A stretch of DNA of 64,000 bases from Acanthochromis polyacanthus (taxonomy: Eukaryota > Chordata > Actinopteri > Pomacentridae), in the NCBI RefSeq assembly GCF_021347895.1, contig NC_067114.1:30170373-30234372 (forward strand), given 5' to 3'. The notes beneath the pieces are model-generated. The model was given only the letters and a program-made list of their open reading frames with translations. It made no database searches and was not told the DNA's origin. Below are positions 22,581 to 35,883 of this stretch, in pieces. The position numbers were made by a program, and so were the translations under genes. Numbering within the stretch: the first letter of the stretch is position 1; every line of letters starts with the position of its first letter.

Positions 22581-24350
22581 CTGCCTTCACGCACACAGAG
22601 AGAGGAGGAAAAAAAGTTTAGGGCTATCAATAGCGCTTGCACGCAGGCACACCCCGTGGATGCCTCTGTGAGTGTGAGAGAGACCACGGTCACACAACAG
22701 ATAATTAATGACATGTCGAGCGGCGGAGCGCGTGGGATGGGGACGCCTCGGGAACACACACCTGGACTCTGAGCGAGAAGCATCCCGGCAGACCTTACCT
22801 GCTCTCTCCCGGCGTGTCTCTCCTGCTGGATCTCCTCCTGGTGCTCTTTTTTGTCCCCTGGATGCAGTCTGTTTTGGACACGGACGGACACACCGGCTGC
22901 AGTTAAGAAGAATCCCTCTGTGGAAAATCTTGGATGTATTTCTCACTGATTGCAGTGCGTAATTACGCGCAGTCTCTCCGAGAGTTTGGCTTTCTTCTGA
23001 CGTGTACTCGCGTCCAAAATGGCACTAAATCCCAATTAAAGCTGGCGTTTAAACTGCACCGTTGCCTGTTATTGCAGCGCCGGTGCAGCCATTAGAGCTG
23101 CCTCAGTAACAGAACGTAAAGAAGACGCCAAGTGTTTTCATGCCCGGGTTGGAAGAAGACATAAATCTTGAGCGGCTCCGCTATAAATCTCCGCCGATCA
23201 AAGCCTACATTCGGCACACGAGCTGACGGGGACTGCTTGGTCTGGGGCTCGCGGTGCTACTTTAGCCTAAAAAACACACCGTGTGCGCGCGCTCACCCCC
23301 CCTCCGCCTGTGCTGCAGAATTCCCCGTATAGCGGACTGGTGCGTGCCTGGCCAGCACCGCGGCCAGGGATCGCGCTTTTCTTTCCTGTGAGCCTTCTCT
23401 CTCACTTCTCCACCGGCTCCGGTGCTAACGGCGGGCCTCACGCTGACCGAGAGTCCAGAATGAGACGACCACAGCTTTCCTGGATTGAGCGTGACGCTGT
23501 ATTCCCTGGGCTCCCCTCCTCTGCCTCCACCGCTTTCTTTCCTCCTCTTCTATGTCTTCTTCTGTCTCTGTTCACCTAAAGCGAAAGCCACAGTCCTCCT
23601 GGGCCCTTCAGGGTCTTCTTTTTCTCTTTCCTTGCCTCTTCTCTGACTATCTTTTGGTTCAGTGGCCTAACTCACCAGAACACTGTTTTGGAGTCACCTC
23701 GCTGACCTAAAGCCCTTCAGGATCAACACATTTTAGATTTCAAAGTCCAGACGCCACTTGAACTACATTAAACTTTCAAATAGCTCTTCTTTTGTGCATT
23801 TAAACTGCTTCACTGACCACCAGCGGATCACCAAAACCCGGTTCTTGCCCTCCTCTGCACCGCTCCTTTCCGGTCTCCTCTCTCTCCTCGGACCTCTGGC
23901 TCTTTTGGCTCCTCTCGGCTTTTCCTGATGCACTATGGACGAATTGACACCGTGAACTGTTCCTGAACCGGGCTGCAGAATGACAGCTCGACAGGCCGGG
24001 AGAACCTAGGGAGTCGGGGAGGGGGAGAGGGGGGTTCTGGTTCTTGTTCCTGTCCAATGGGGGAGTGTGGTTGAGGTGCACCAGGGGGCTAGCGAGCTTC
24101 AGCTTGACCTGCCTGTCCGTCCTGCCTGCGCCAGGGCCAGATGTTGGTTATTACATGGCGTCAAACTGAGCGCGATCAGAGGAGAGGAAGAAGGGAGAAG
24201 AGGGGAAGAAGAGCAGAGAGTCCGCTGTGATTTGACCCTGCGCGTTCACACGGGGAGCCGTTTCCGCCGCTTGTTTACACGTTCAGTGGTCGATTTGGGC
24301 GAACTAGAGTCAAAACTGAGAAATGGTCATTATTCAAACAGAATGCGGTG
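22580..24350 (-). promoter_or_regulatory. CpG-rich block with candidate promoter, exon donor and DR5
   Basis: This stretch is distinctly richer in CpG than its flanks. On the minus strand a consensus splice donor, GAGCAG|GTAAGGTC, ends a possible exon at 22799. A perfect DR5 lies at 23953-23969 and a DR3-like pair (TCACCT-CGC-TGACCT) at 23694-23708. Together these look like a distal, retinoid-responsive promoter that could feed a long hoxb3a transcript. The transcript itself is inference. Confidence 0.4.
23953..23969 (-). promoter_or_regulatory. perfect DR5 retinoic acid response element
   Basis: The minus strand reads GGTTCA-GGAAC-AGTTCA, two consensus half-sites spaced by five bases. Its half-sites and flanking CGG/CG bases are the same as those of the DR5 at 10584-10600; only the spacer differs. 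It lies 16.1 kb upstream of the hoxb3a ATG and 18.5 kb downstream of the hoxb4a stop. Confidence 0.75.
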
Positions 24351-25296
24351 AAAAAATGCAACATTAATCTAAACAAACTTTGAGCGAATTGTTCTATTTT
24401 AGCAGGCAGTGGATGAAAATAAACTGACCATTTCTGTAATCAAATGTTGCTGAAACCCTCACATGGTGACCAGAAATGGAACCAAAGTCAGAGCAGCTGT
24501 TTTAATTTCACAATTAGGCCTTTACAAATTCTCAGGAAGTATTTGGAGGATATATTTTGTATTTAAGTTATTGTCAGAGCGACACAGATGTAGATTATTG
24601 GGACATTTAGCTGAATTCTGGATTCTAAAACTTTATTTTTGCATTTTTTTTGTGCGCGCTCCTGTCCTATTAGCTGCAAACATTTTGAGACCAAATTCAT
24701 CTCACGCAAATGCACTTGGCTTTGATTTCCTTCTATCTCTCCCTGCGTGTGCGTGCATTTGTGTTATCTGCCCACGCGTATAGACATGCCCTCTACCATG
24801 CGCACACTCACACGCAATAAAAAACTGAGGGAGATAAAGCGAGGAAGAGAGAGAGGCTGAGAGAGAGAGAGAGAAGTTCAATCACACCAAAGCAAAGCTG
24901 GTATTTGAGTTTGTTCTGGCTTTGATAAAAACAAAGAGCGGCGAAGGAGGGAAATGGGCTCGGCTCCGGTCCCCTCCTCTGTGGTTCCTGCTCGGTGCTC
25001 TCTTCTTATCGCTCTCCTGCGTGCTGCCTCTCCGGCCTGCTTGAATTTGGAGTGAGGAGGAGCAGGGAGGGGGAAAAAGGCTCAGCTCCGGGGCTCTGGA
25101 TACGGTTTCAGCCGCTCATTTTTCACCAGCTTTGAATCACTGCCCGAGCGCAGACGATTATAAATTAGCGCGAAGGCTTCTTATTGATTTATTTCCGAAC
25201 TGGTAATCATCTCCGCGAGAGGAAGAGCCTGGGAAGTACCTGGAGCGCGAGACTGGATCTACAGCGTGTAGGAGATATGATGGCAAGTTAGGCTAA

Positions 25297-25334
25297 ATAA
25301 TAATAATAACAATAATAATAATAATAGTAATAAC
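25297..25334. repeat. (AAT)n imperfect microsatellite
   Basis: AATAATAATAACAATAATAA and related triplets form a run of about 38 bp. Confidence 0.85.
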
Positions 25335-27684
25335 TGGGTGATTTACGCGCATCCTAACGCGTTTTGTTAACGCCACTTAAATCTTTCTCTCGTTAACGTC
25401 CAGCGGCTGCAGATTTATGAGGCCGAGCCGAACCTCTGATTTATGTCTGACTGTTTTCGAAGAATCCAGAGCTCCAAGCCCTCTCAATGCTCCTAAAGGC
25501 TTTTCCTCTTTTTCTTTCTTTCTTTTTTTCACCCGTTTCACTTTATTCCACCCCCAAAAATTAAACCTCTTTTTTCTGCGAGCAACTATTAAAGCTTCGC
25601 GCGTAAAAACCTTAATGTTGAATCACTCCGCAGCGTTTTATTAGCAGCTGAAGGCGGCTTTCAGCAGTAAGCACCAGACTTATGGATGTAGGAGACGTTT
25701 TCGGTTCCAGTCTAGAGTGCTATTTCGTTCATTGGATTTATTTCCACCGTTTAAAGGCTTCTGTTTTTAGAATTTATTTATTTTTAGTTTGATTTTTGTG
25801 CACCTTTATTTTTATTTGCATGTTTGGACCACATTACGCCAGGCATTTTAATGAAAAGACGTTTTGCTTTTCTAAAAAATATTAATTTCACGTTACATTG
25901 CGCTTTATCTCTGTCCTTGTATTTTATTTTCAGCCGTATTTTTATGATTTTTTTTCTTTTCCGTATTATCGCAGAAAAGAACCAGGCGCTTTGAGGTAGC
26001 TGCTCATATCCAAGCTCTGGGTTTTGCTAATATAACAATATAATGTTCATATGAAATGCTGTATCTCTGAATCTGGTTTATATTTAATTAAATATGCACT
26101 TAAAGTGAAAATACGGGGTTTTTCTAAATTAAATGGCAGAGATTTCCTCCTCATTTATCCAAACGGTCGCTTTACGCGCTTCAGCTCTTTTCTGTGTGGG
26201 AAAAAGAACAGTGAAGCAGACAATATGGCTGCCAGTCTCAGCACTGAGTGGGAAGATGCGCCTTGTGTGGAGTCTTGTCCGCGTGCCTGCTTGCTTCCAC
26301 GCGTGTCTTTCAGACGCGTGGGTCTGCACCGACCTTGTCTTTGACCATTTGCTGTAAACGATCGCGGTAAATACGAGCGAAATCGTAATATTTTTTGTGC
26401 GTATGAGCCGTATTTTTTTGAAGTATTTGATCCAGAAACGTGCCACAGGAAACAAGCAGAACGGTCACATCGATAGAAAGCAGAATATCTGTCAAAAAGA
26501 CACGTCGTACTGATATTGAATATGTATTTTTGCATGCGAGAGACACCACATTTGAATAGTTAAATGCGTAAAAGTGGCAATTAAGAACAACAGCGTGCTT
26601 TTTCAAATAGCCTATCTGGCCAAGAGGCTAATTCCATGCACTGGTTCAACAAAAATCAGACTATTTTAATCTATAAAACAGCACACAGGGACTAGATAGC
26701 CCTCTGTCTGTTTTCCAGCTGCCTCCTTCATTCTGCTGATGCCACAATGAGCTGATAATGCTGCCTTTGTCCTGCAGCAGCTTTCGGGCTAAACATTAAT
26801 TCCAGCCTCAATTATTTCAGTTTGTGGCGCCACAATAGAAGCCACAGCTCAGAACCGTGCACGTTAATGCTCAGTTTTTCACTAGTGACCAACACGCCTC
26901 CTCACATGTGGGTTCTAAAATAAAAACTCGCGCACTAGCGTGGATCCACAGACAGTGGAGAGCACCGAGGCCTCACAGGAGCTGAAACTCTCCTCCTGCA
27001 GCGAGAATGGATGTCAGACAGGGAGTGATATCATTTCTCAACACCGTTTCAAATATTTGAACTATTTCAGTTGGGTTTGATGTGGAATTATCTCGCCAGA
27101 CAAAACACACTTAGCAGTGGACACATGCCTGGGATAAGATAAGATAAACCAACGCTGCTGCTGCTGCTGTCGTGTTGCCTTCAGCTCTGTGACTCATTTT
27201 TAATGCAACACTTTTTTAAAAATTTGTGATTTGACTAATTTGCTCGCACTGACCCGCCTCCTGTTTGGAAACACATCCCCAATGCTTCCATGTCAACCAA
27301 ATCAGATAGGAAGTGGAGCCACCCGGTGAAATATATAAATTTATAAATGCATTTATGAAAAAAAGAGAGGAAAGAAATCATGTCACCCACACACACACAG
27401 CCCGCCTCCCCCTCTTTTCCATCTCTGCTTCTCCATCCACAGAAATGAGGCGAGATATTGTTTCTGACACGGCGGCGGACAGCAGGAATACACATTCTGA
27501 ACAGCGCTGCCTCGTGCTGCTGCTGCCATTATTATGGGATGGGAAGCCGCGGAGCCGCTCTAATTTGGTTACACTAAGGTTTACACTGGGAGTGATGGCC
27601 GAGCAGGGGGAGACACGGGGGGGAGAGAGGCAGGGGGAGAGTCCAGCCTCAGAAATGTGATTGTAAATTGTAATGGTGCACTTC

Positions 27685-27729
27685 CATCCATCCATCCATC
27701 CATCCATCCATCCATCCATCCATCCATCA
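27685..27729. repeat. (CATC)11 tetranucleotide repeat
   Basis: A perfect run of about 45 bp of the CATC unit. Confidence 0.95.
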
Positions 27730-29704
27730 GTGCATGAAGCTCTAGTTTTGTTCATAAATATGCAATAATACCTGTGAGTTTGTCTCACTCTCCTGTGTTG
27801 TTTGTTTGCAATAAATCCCTCCAATGCTGCGTTCATGGTCCTCCTCTGCCACTCTGTAATTATTGCACTTTGCATGTGTTACCAGCTGGCTTCACACCAA
27901 AACAACAAGCATCACATACTATAGTGAGTTATGAGGTTAGCCGATGAAATAACGTTTACCCTCCCACACACACACACCCCTTCCTCCCTCCACCCCACTG
28001 GCTTCTCTACTGGCAATGGGGGAAAAGCTAAAAATGGAAGCACAGTGTTTTCTCCAGTGATTGCGTTAGACTTTCCGTAGAGCAACAGAATCTGATACCG
28101 GATAGTTTTGGATATAAACATGCAGCTTTTTTTTTAAAAAAAAGGGGGGATGAATCCTCCCATCTCTGCATCTAATTTTCGTTTTTTTTTTTTTTTAAAA
28201 AGAAGAAGGTCTGATTCACGGTGAAGGATTTGAGCAAAGACAGAGACACTGAGTGCTGACATGAATAATGGCGACCAGCTCCATTCCAGCAGGCATCCAA
28301 AGAAAACACGTTGGGAAGAAAATGCAGGCAGCGAGATGGAGGAATAAAAACATCTAAAAATGAACCCGGTGTCGGTGCAAAGTCTGGGTTTGTGCGTAAA
28401 GTGAAATTAGACGGCGCTAAAGCACCTCTGGTCTCCTTTAAATACTACTACCAGCAGCAGAGGATTCACAGGGAGTTTTGGTGACATAAATAAAGCCGGT
28501 ATGAATTCCAAAGCCAAGCTGATTCTCCCTGGACAGCTTCAGTCAGTGCAGAAAGCAGCGTAATGACTGCATTTCACTTTAAACCACGGGCCTAATTGTG
28601 CTTGAGAAGCCGTGGAGTCGAACCGGCGTCATTTACAGCTCCAGCCTGACTCCCCTGGCTGAGCTACTTGGATTCATTCACACCTCCTGGCTAGGTAGAT
28701 GAGATTTTCCTGGCCGGCAGCTCATTTTTTATGAGATTTCATGGCGGCCGAGGCGTGCCCGGTGTGCCAAATTTAAACAAATCTCCCGTTAATTGGTCGC
28801 CGCAGTAATTCAAGACCCAGAGCCACAGCCAGCCGGTGTCACACTGATGTAGGGAAAGAAGAAAACACCCCGAGTCATAATCAAGTGTAAGGGAAAAAAG
28901 CGGAGGGGTGTGAGTGAGGGCAGAGAAGGAGGAGAAACAGAGCCGGAACACAGAGGAAGGAGGAAGAGGAGCCAGTGGAAGCCGAGGCGAGATCTCTTCC
29001 TCCTCTCCTTCTTCTTCCTCGTTCCGGTGCATCATCGGTCCATCGACCGTCATTTTTCCCCTCCGTCTTCCCACAGCGGAGGGAAACATGATTTATCGCG
29101 GGCAGCGCCATAAACAACAGCACTCCCTCACAAACACACAATGGCAGCCCCGGCCGCACGCTGACACCCTGCCTCACTATAAATCAAGAGAAGTAGCTGG
29201 CTGGGAGAGAAAAAAGAGAGGAGAGAGAGGGGAAGGGAGAGGGAGGGATGGACAGAGAGTCAGGCAGATAGAGAGAGATGTAGAGGAAGACAGGAGGTGA
29301 TGGGAGAAAGATGGGGAAGAATATCCGAGTGCGTCTTAAAATCTAAACAGCCACCGGCTAGCATCGCTCTGCTCCCTCTCTCTCTCTCTCTCTCTCTCCG
29401 GTCTGCAGGCAGCGGCCGCAGCTCCAGCCTATAAACAATGGCTGATGATGATGGGTGGGGGGTGATGTGTAAACAACACGACAGCAACATGCACGATGAG
29501 AAAACACGGCGAAAGATGGGTATTTTTTGGGCATATTTACCACGTTGTTAAAATAGCCTATGATTCAGTGAGAGGGATGCGGGCGAAGGCGGCGCAGCGG
29601 CGTAGAAGATGAGGAAGAAGAGTGGTTTCCCCCCATGCAGTCCCCTTCCTTCCGCAATACTCACGGTGTCCACAACGACCCGCAAGACGCACACCCGTCC
29701 AAAT

Positions 29705-29825
29705 TTGTTTTATTGCAGCCTCCTTCTCTCTTTTCTCTTCCTCTCTCTCTCTCTGTTGGCGTTTCTCAGTGTCTCCTCTTCTCCCTTCTCTCCCTCTCTC
29801 TCTTTTTTCTCTCTCTCTCCCCCCT
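29705..29825. repeat. polypyrimidine tract
   Basis: About 120 bp of mostly C and T with CT dinucleotide runs, interrupted by TGTTGGCG and CAGTG. It may form triplex DNA; a shorter pure CT run lies at 29375-29399. Confidence 0.8.
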
Positions 29826-32398
29826 CTCTCCGCTGCTATAGGGGGGCTTGTATTTTTTTTTTTTGAAAGGACAGTTGAATTTTCCACGTCAGGCACACAA
29901 CACACACCGGAGCAGCACCATGTCTTACCGTTCTATTCCTGACGAATACATATCTGTTCTGCAACCTCTGCATTAATTATTTAATGAATCACGTGACGTG
30001 TTGGTCGGGAGGGGGTGTCTTGGGGGTGGCAGTGGGGGGGTCTGTGGAGGTGGTGGTGGGGAATCTGTGCGCCTCTCCGTTTGTGGGACCCATCCGGAGC
30101 CGTGCGTAAAAGAGTCCAAATGAACATGAAAACAAAAGCAGAGCAGTTGTGTTGACTTTCCAGTGGAGTGGTGTGTGTTTCTGTGTGTGAGTGTGTGCTA
30201 GAAAAAGTAAGGTAAAGCAGGGGTAGGCCCGTGACACATACACACACAGGGACTGATAAAAGATGATTGTCACCGACTATGTTCGTTTTTTAAAAATGAC
30301 TGCACGCCTCAGACTCTTTCTTTGTTATTCCTCACTGTCATCTCTTCCTCAGCTCGCCGTCAGTCGGCCGAACAAGGGGGATTCCTTATTCTGTCCTGTC
30401 TTATATTTCAATGGATCTGTTTTCAGCAATAGGAAATATTCGATGATGACGGCGCAAAGCACGAGAATAATTTATCTCACATTGTGCCTGCACATCAGAG
30501 TTTATTTCTCCCGCTCGGTGTCAGAGCTTTCCGCGCGTCCTGGAGCTAAACTAAATATTTAACAGCCTGAAAGACTCCCTCCAACCGCGTCAGCGTGGAA
30601 ACAAATCACGCCAAATAGTTTGTTTAATAATTATAAATGCACGCTGCGCATCGAAATGTGAGGTGGCAGGAAATTCAAAAAAAATAAAAACGGAACACAG
30701 GCCGGGCCTTTCTCCTCAGCTTTATGTGATAGTTTGAATCGGAATTTAATATTTAGTATTTTATTTAGACTAAATTGTCCAAACGCGAGGCTTATTTTAT
30801 CCCATTAATAAGTTCTCCTGAGCTGTAATTCGTTTATTTATGAGGTGGGAACATCGGGCAAGTAGCAGAGGAAGAAAAGAGAGATATTGCAAAAACAGAG
30901 AGATGCTAAGACGAAAAGAAAAAAGAAGGAGAGAGTGAGAAACAGACGAGGAAACAACGGAGAGACAAAACCCCCGCCGTGAGGCCGTGTAGGGCAGCAA
31001 CAATAGACCGATGGAATCCTTTTGGCGCACGGTGCCACAGCTCCAGTCGCCTCCAGCAGAACAATGGAGCCCGAGACGTGAAGAAGAAGAGAAAAAATGA
31101 GTGTCGGGGCTGGGAGGCAGGAACAGGGCTAACCTAGCTGCTGAGTAGCAAACAAGAAACACTTCAAGGTCAAAGAATGGGCCGCAGCAGCCTCAAGACG
31201 CGAAGCTTCTCCTCACAGGAGCAGGAGACTCTCCAATAAATCTGAATCTGCTCCTCATCCTTCAGCTACATAATATACTGAGGCTCCTCTTTTTACCATT
31301 TGCTGCTGCAGTCTTCATCTGTTAACACTAAACCAGTTTTATATTTAATTCCAAAATCAGCAGAAGAAGAGAGAAGGGAGTAAAAGACGCAGCAGCTCCT
31401 CTGTGGTTGGATAAAAGCAGAAAAACTGGTTTGTTTTGAGCTTTTGTCTCTAAAAATACAACCCACAACATGACAACAACATAAAAAATAATTAACAATA
31501 ACGAAAGAAATGTGGTTGTGGAGCTATTATCAGAGCAGCACATTGGTGCTCATTTATTTATTTATGACTTCTTTGTGATGCGCAGAGGGGAAAAAGCGCA
31601 CACAGAGTCCTTTAAAGTTGCATTCCGAGCACCGCGGCTCTTCCCTGAGATTTTTACCCACAACAAGATTGAAATCAAACATTTGCAGTGGTGATGATGG
31701 CGTCTTTAATGACGGCCATAAATTACAGCAATCACAGTGTGAAACAACAGCTAAGATAAGTAGCAGCGGAGACCTGGGCCGGCCTGACAACAGCGACGCG
31801 ACTCAGCTCTGGAAACTTGGCACAGCCACATGCGAAGCTATTACCCCACACAGAACCGTTTCAAGAGCCTCAACTTCCGAATTCTGACGGCTGAGGAGCA
31901 ACCAGGAAGAAACACGACGAGAGTGGTGCAGCTAAACCATTAGGACTTAACTGAGAGTAAACTGAAGCCATCTGACAGAAAGGAATGTCTGAACAATTCA
32001 ACACACGAATATGATGAAACCAAAACAACAGGAGCAAAACTTCACATCTTTAACCTGCTGATAACTGAAACACTGAGAGAAAAGCAAACATCCAGCATCA
32101 CGCAGCTCTGCGGGATTCATTCATTCTAGACATTAAAATGGTTATTCCAACATTTATCAGCTAAGTGCAGAATAATAGCTGCTAAGAGGCAGTCAGTGAA
32201 GTGATGGGGGGGTCTTGGGGGTCTCTTGGTCCGTGATGGATTAGGACAGGTAGATTCTTCCACCTTGTTAATGATTAACTAGGCTTTGAATAAAAGGAGA
32301 GAAACTGAAAATGTCTCTTTGTTAAGATGGAGAATGGCCGTAAAATTAAAGTGTCCAAGACGTGATTAAGTGGTTAAATATTGGACCACTGCAGAATC

Positions 32399-32437
<39 letters not shown>

Positions 32438-32444
32438 TATTATT
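32399..32444. repeat. (TTA)n microsatellite
   Basis: A run of TTA triplets of about 46 bp with one CTA interruption. Confidence 0.93.
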
Positions 32445-34309
32445 GTTGTTATATGCTGCGCTGAGGCCACGGTGATGTGTGTGAGAGAGAGAGAAAGCAG
32501 AGAGACAGCAGCAGAGAGAGGGAGATTGATTTACCAAGCCCCGACATCTCGCCTTTTACTGCGGCTCGTAAATCTGTCTCAGGACGGCAGCACGCGCACA
32601 ACCGGTTTTTGAAATATATTCTTCTCCTGCGCGAGACGTGAGGTCTTCCCTCCGTTGTGGGATTACACCGGAGACTTCCCCGGCCGGTAGAACCCTCGCA
32701 CACCCTCCTGCATTATTCTGTCCTTGTATATATCTGTATAAAAGCGTGTGCGTAAAATGACATCTCCAAATCAATCCCATCTGACACATTGTTGTTGATT
32801 TTTTTTAAATGCATCTGTAAGTTTGGACTCTCTGATGAGTGTTTGATTCTTTTTATGACAGAGGCAGGATCTGGACATTGGAATCCTTTATGAGAACCCG
32901 CCTTTAAGCAGCAGATCCGGTGCATTTTAATCAGCTGCTGTTTGACTCGTTTTGTTGTCAGACTTGACTGGATCAATGAGTTTGGAGCAGCCTTGGAACT
33001 GCCTGCACTGTTGTTAACTTAGTACAGCCTCAGAGAGAGCCCTGCAGCGTTACAGTACAGAATCAATTCCACTTTCTGTGTTTTACATCCTCACATGGAC
33101 ACCACTTCTGTTGGTTTAAGCGCTCAGTGAATCACTGCGCTTTGATTCCTAAAATAACAGACAGAACTCCTCATGTAATCTTGAGCTTTTGTGCCTTCAT
33201 ATGAACTGTAATTTGTTCTTAATGCAGCATTTAAATTAACTGTAGACACATGCTGGAGGAAACATTTTGCAAACCGTGTCTATTCTGCGTATAAATAATG
33301 ATCAGTAGCATATTCTTCACGAACTATAGTTAAAATGTTATTGTTTTTGCGCGTCTTAGGATTCTGTTTTTTCGTATTCGGCATCATTATTGTGAAATTA
33401 AACGCAAGTTCACGTCCAAATTAACGACTTCCAGTGTTCAGTTTCTTATTTTCCTGTTTATTTTTGTATCTATGAATTCTTCCATCCCATAATCTTCGAC
33501 AAAGCGCCCCATAATAAACCAACCCGACCTGTAGTCTATTGTGTCTCCCATTCTGCTGCCCACAGCTCGTTACTGCAGCTCGGTTATATTTTATACCAGC
33601 AGCCGGTGCGTCTTTGCCATTAGGATATTGAAGTAAAAAGGTAAAGAGAGGTTGGTTAATCCTGCAGTATCAATGCGCGTGTACGGGCCTAATGCTGCGC
33701 CATTAGTCATACGGGCCACAGAAGCCTATTTATCACTCACATCTAACGGATATGAGCACAATGCTTTAGGATCATCACACTGTAGTGGAGGCTAATGCAG
33801 CATCATGGATCCGAACGCTGAGCAGCAGCTGCATGACTTTACAGTGAGGGAGACTGGATTCTAAGTGTCACAAACCGGCATTTCTGGCCTTTGTTCATTA
33901 TTCTAATGTATTTATGATCAGAGACAGGACCTCACAATGATCCAGCTGTGATTTAACTGTAGATATGAAATTTATTTATTTTTTTAAATCTGACTGTAGA
34001 ATTCATCATTTTATCACTCATAGTTTTGGACTTAAAGGTCTTTCTTATTAAAAAATCCAGAGACTTGCAATTAGTTGTTTTAAATTCTTCGTTTCTCTGG
34101 GATAAAACTATATTAAAGCGAGTTATTAATTTGCCTAATTATTTAAAATAACTGCCTGAACATGTAGAATATCCACTGACTAACCAGACACGCCACAGAT
34201 CTGAACTCCCACAACCCGCCTCCAAAAAGAAACTGTGTGCGCGTGCTGCAACTTGGCAGCCATTATTTGGCTCTCTTTTTAATACTTAATACGTGTCCAC
34301 TTTTAAATG

Positions 34310-34314
<5 letters not shown>

Positions 34315-34406
<92 letters not shown>
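34315..34406. repeat. (CA)46 microsatellite
   Basis: A perfect 92-bp CA run. Cys/Val- or His/Thr-repeat ORFs across it are artefacts of the dinucleotide. Confidence 0.97.
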
Positions 34407-34407
<1 letters not shown>

Positions 34408-35870
34408 CCTGGCAGCCATATATCTCTCGTGACGACCTCCTCCTGCAGCCCGCGCGCCTGCACCGTGACCTCCTCGGCTCCTCGCGCTCTCCAGAATTAT
34501 AATAAATTTCTCGGGCAACACGGAAGCAACCAGAAGAGGAAGGAGAGGGAAAAACACGCGGGCGATTTGTCTGGCAATTAGCAAACCACCGCGAGACTCC
34601 CCGGGCCAGAGAGAGAGAGAAGTTAGTTGTGTTTGGGTTGTGTGAGTGCCAGTTTGGGAACCACTGAGCACATGCACGCACACACTGGAGACACACTGGT
34701 GCCATGCATGTTAGAGTGCGTGTCCATGGGAGTGTTGTGACCCTTTAAAGCCTGCAGCTCACAGTGCCAAAGCTGCATTTAGTTCAGAAATCAGAAAAAG
34801 TCCCTCCTCCGTGTGGAAGTGCAGCAGGTCTGAGTGAGATCTGCCTCCCCCTGACCTCCTGCTGCTGCTGCTTTCACTTTACAGCTATTTAACTGCTAAT
34901 CCCACTGAGATTACAAAAACAAATCTCCTTTTGGATGGAGCCGAGCATCAGGACTAAGTGATAAAGCTGCAGAGAAAACAACACTTAGCCTGGTAGAGGA
35001 GCAGGAATCACAGAACGCAGGGATGTCTGCTTTCACTGGATAAAAGCTCAGCGTGCTCCTACAGCAGCAGGCCAGCCACAGTTTTAATTTAACCAGCGTG
35101 TTTTTAATGAACCTGCATGAGCTCGGGGTAGAAATTGCATTAGCTCCATTCAAGGTTTCAGCGTGAGAAACTTGATCAGCTGCTGCACAGCATCTCCTGT
35201 AAATCACTGAGAAGTACAGCTAGCATCAATGTGTTCCATAGTTTTAGTCGTATATTTATGATATTGTCATCTGACTGCAACATTTCTCACCGAAATGCAT
35301 CTTTAAGGTCTCACAAACACACTGAATGCCTTTTCTGTCACATGGTTTGCTTATTTGTGCTGTGATTTGAACCATCTTGGCTTTTATTGGTGCATAGCAG
35401 CCTGTTAGGAAGCTTTGGACACACTAGTTTATCCTGAGATTAACAGAAATCTAACCTAAATTAAACAATTGTTTTTTCATTCTCCATCATAAACTTTGAG
35501 GATAAACTCATCAGTGTCATCCACTCTGTTCCTGTAGGTCTGTCTTGTTGTTGCTATAGTTGTGTATTCATCTGTGTAGTTTTTTTTTTTTTACACATCT
35601 GTGGATTCCTTACTTAATGTTTCTCCTTATTGCACCATGTTTGAAAGTTGGAGTCAGATCTGAATCAAGTTTGTGTTTTGATGGAAATATTGTCAGTTTT
35701 CTTTTGAATCATTTTACGGTTGTTTGGATTTTTGTACGATTCAGTTCATGAGTCTGAGCTTAATTTGCAAAGCATCCTCTATAAGACAAAGAGAAAACGG
35801 TTTCACTCTGTGCTATGTATTGACGTCAGCTCCTAAAGATTTCCAATAACCCTCAGAATATCAGGTACTG

Positions 35871-35883
35871 TGACCTCTGACCT
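35871..35883. promoter_or_regulatory. DR1 nuclear-receptor-like site
   Basis: TGACCT-C-TGACCT is identical to the 13-mer at 16858-16870. Function is unproven. Confidence 0.3.

Noticed and set aside
28602..28673. tRNA-like A box (TAGCTCAGCCAGG) and B box (GGTTCGACTCC) on the minus strand at tRNA-like spacing
   Set aside because: The boxes are 43 bases apart as in a tRNA gene, but the acceptor, anticodon and T stems do not pair. At best a degraded tRNA-derived relic; a covariance-model search would decide.
34263..34705. Cys/Val and His/Thr repeat ORFs over CA microsatellites (also at 16386-16626 and 50825-51263)
   Set aside because: They are translations of a pure dinucleotide repeat.
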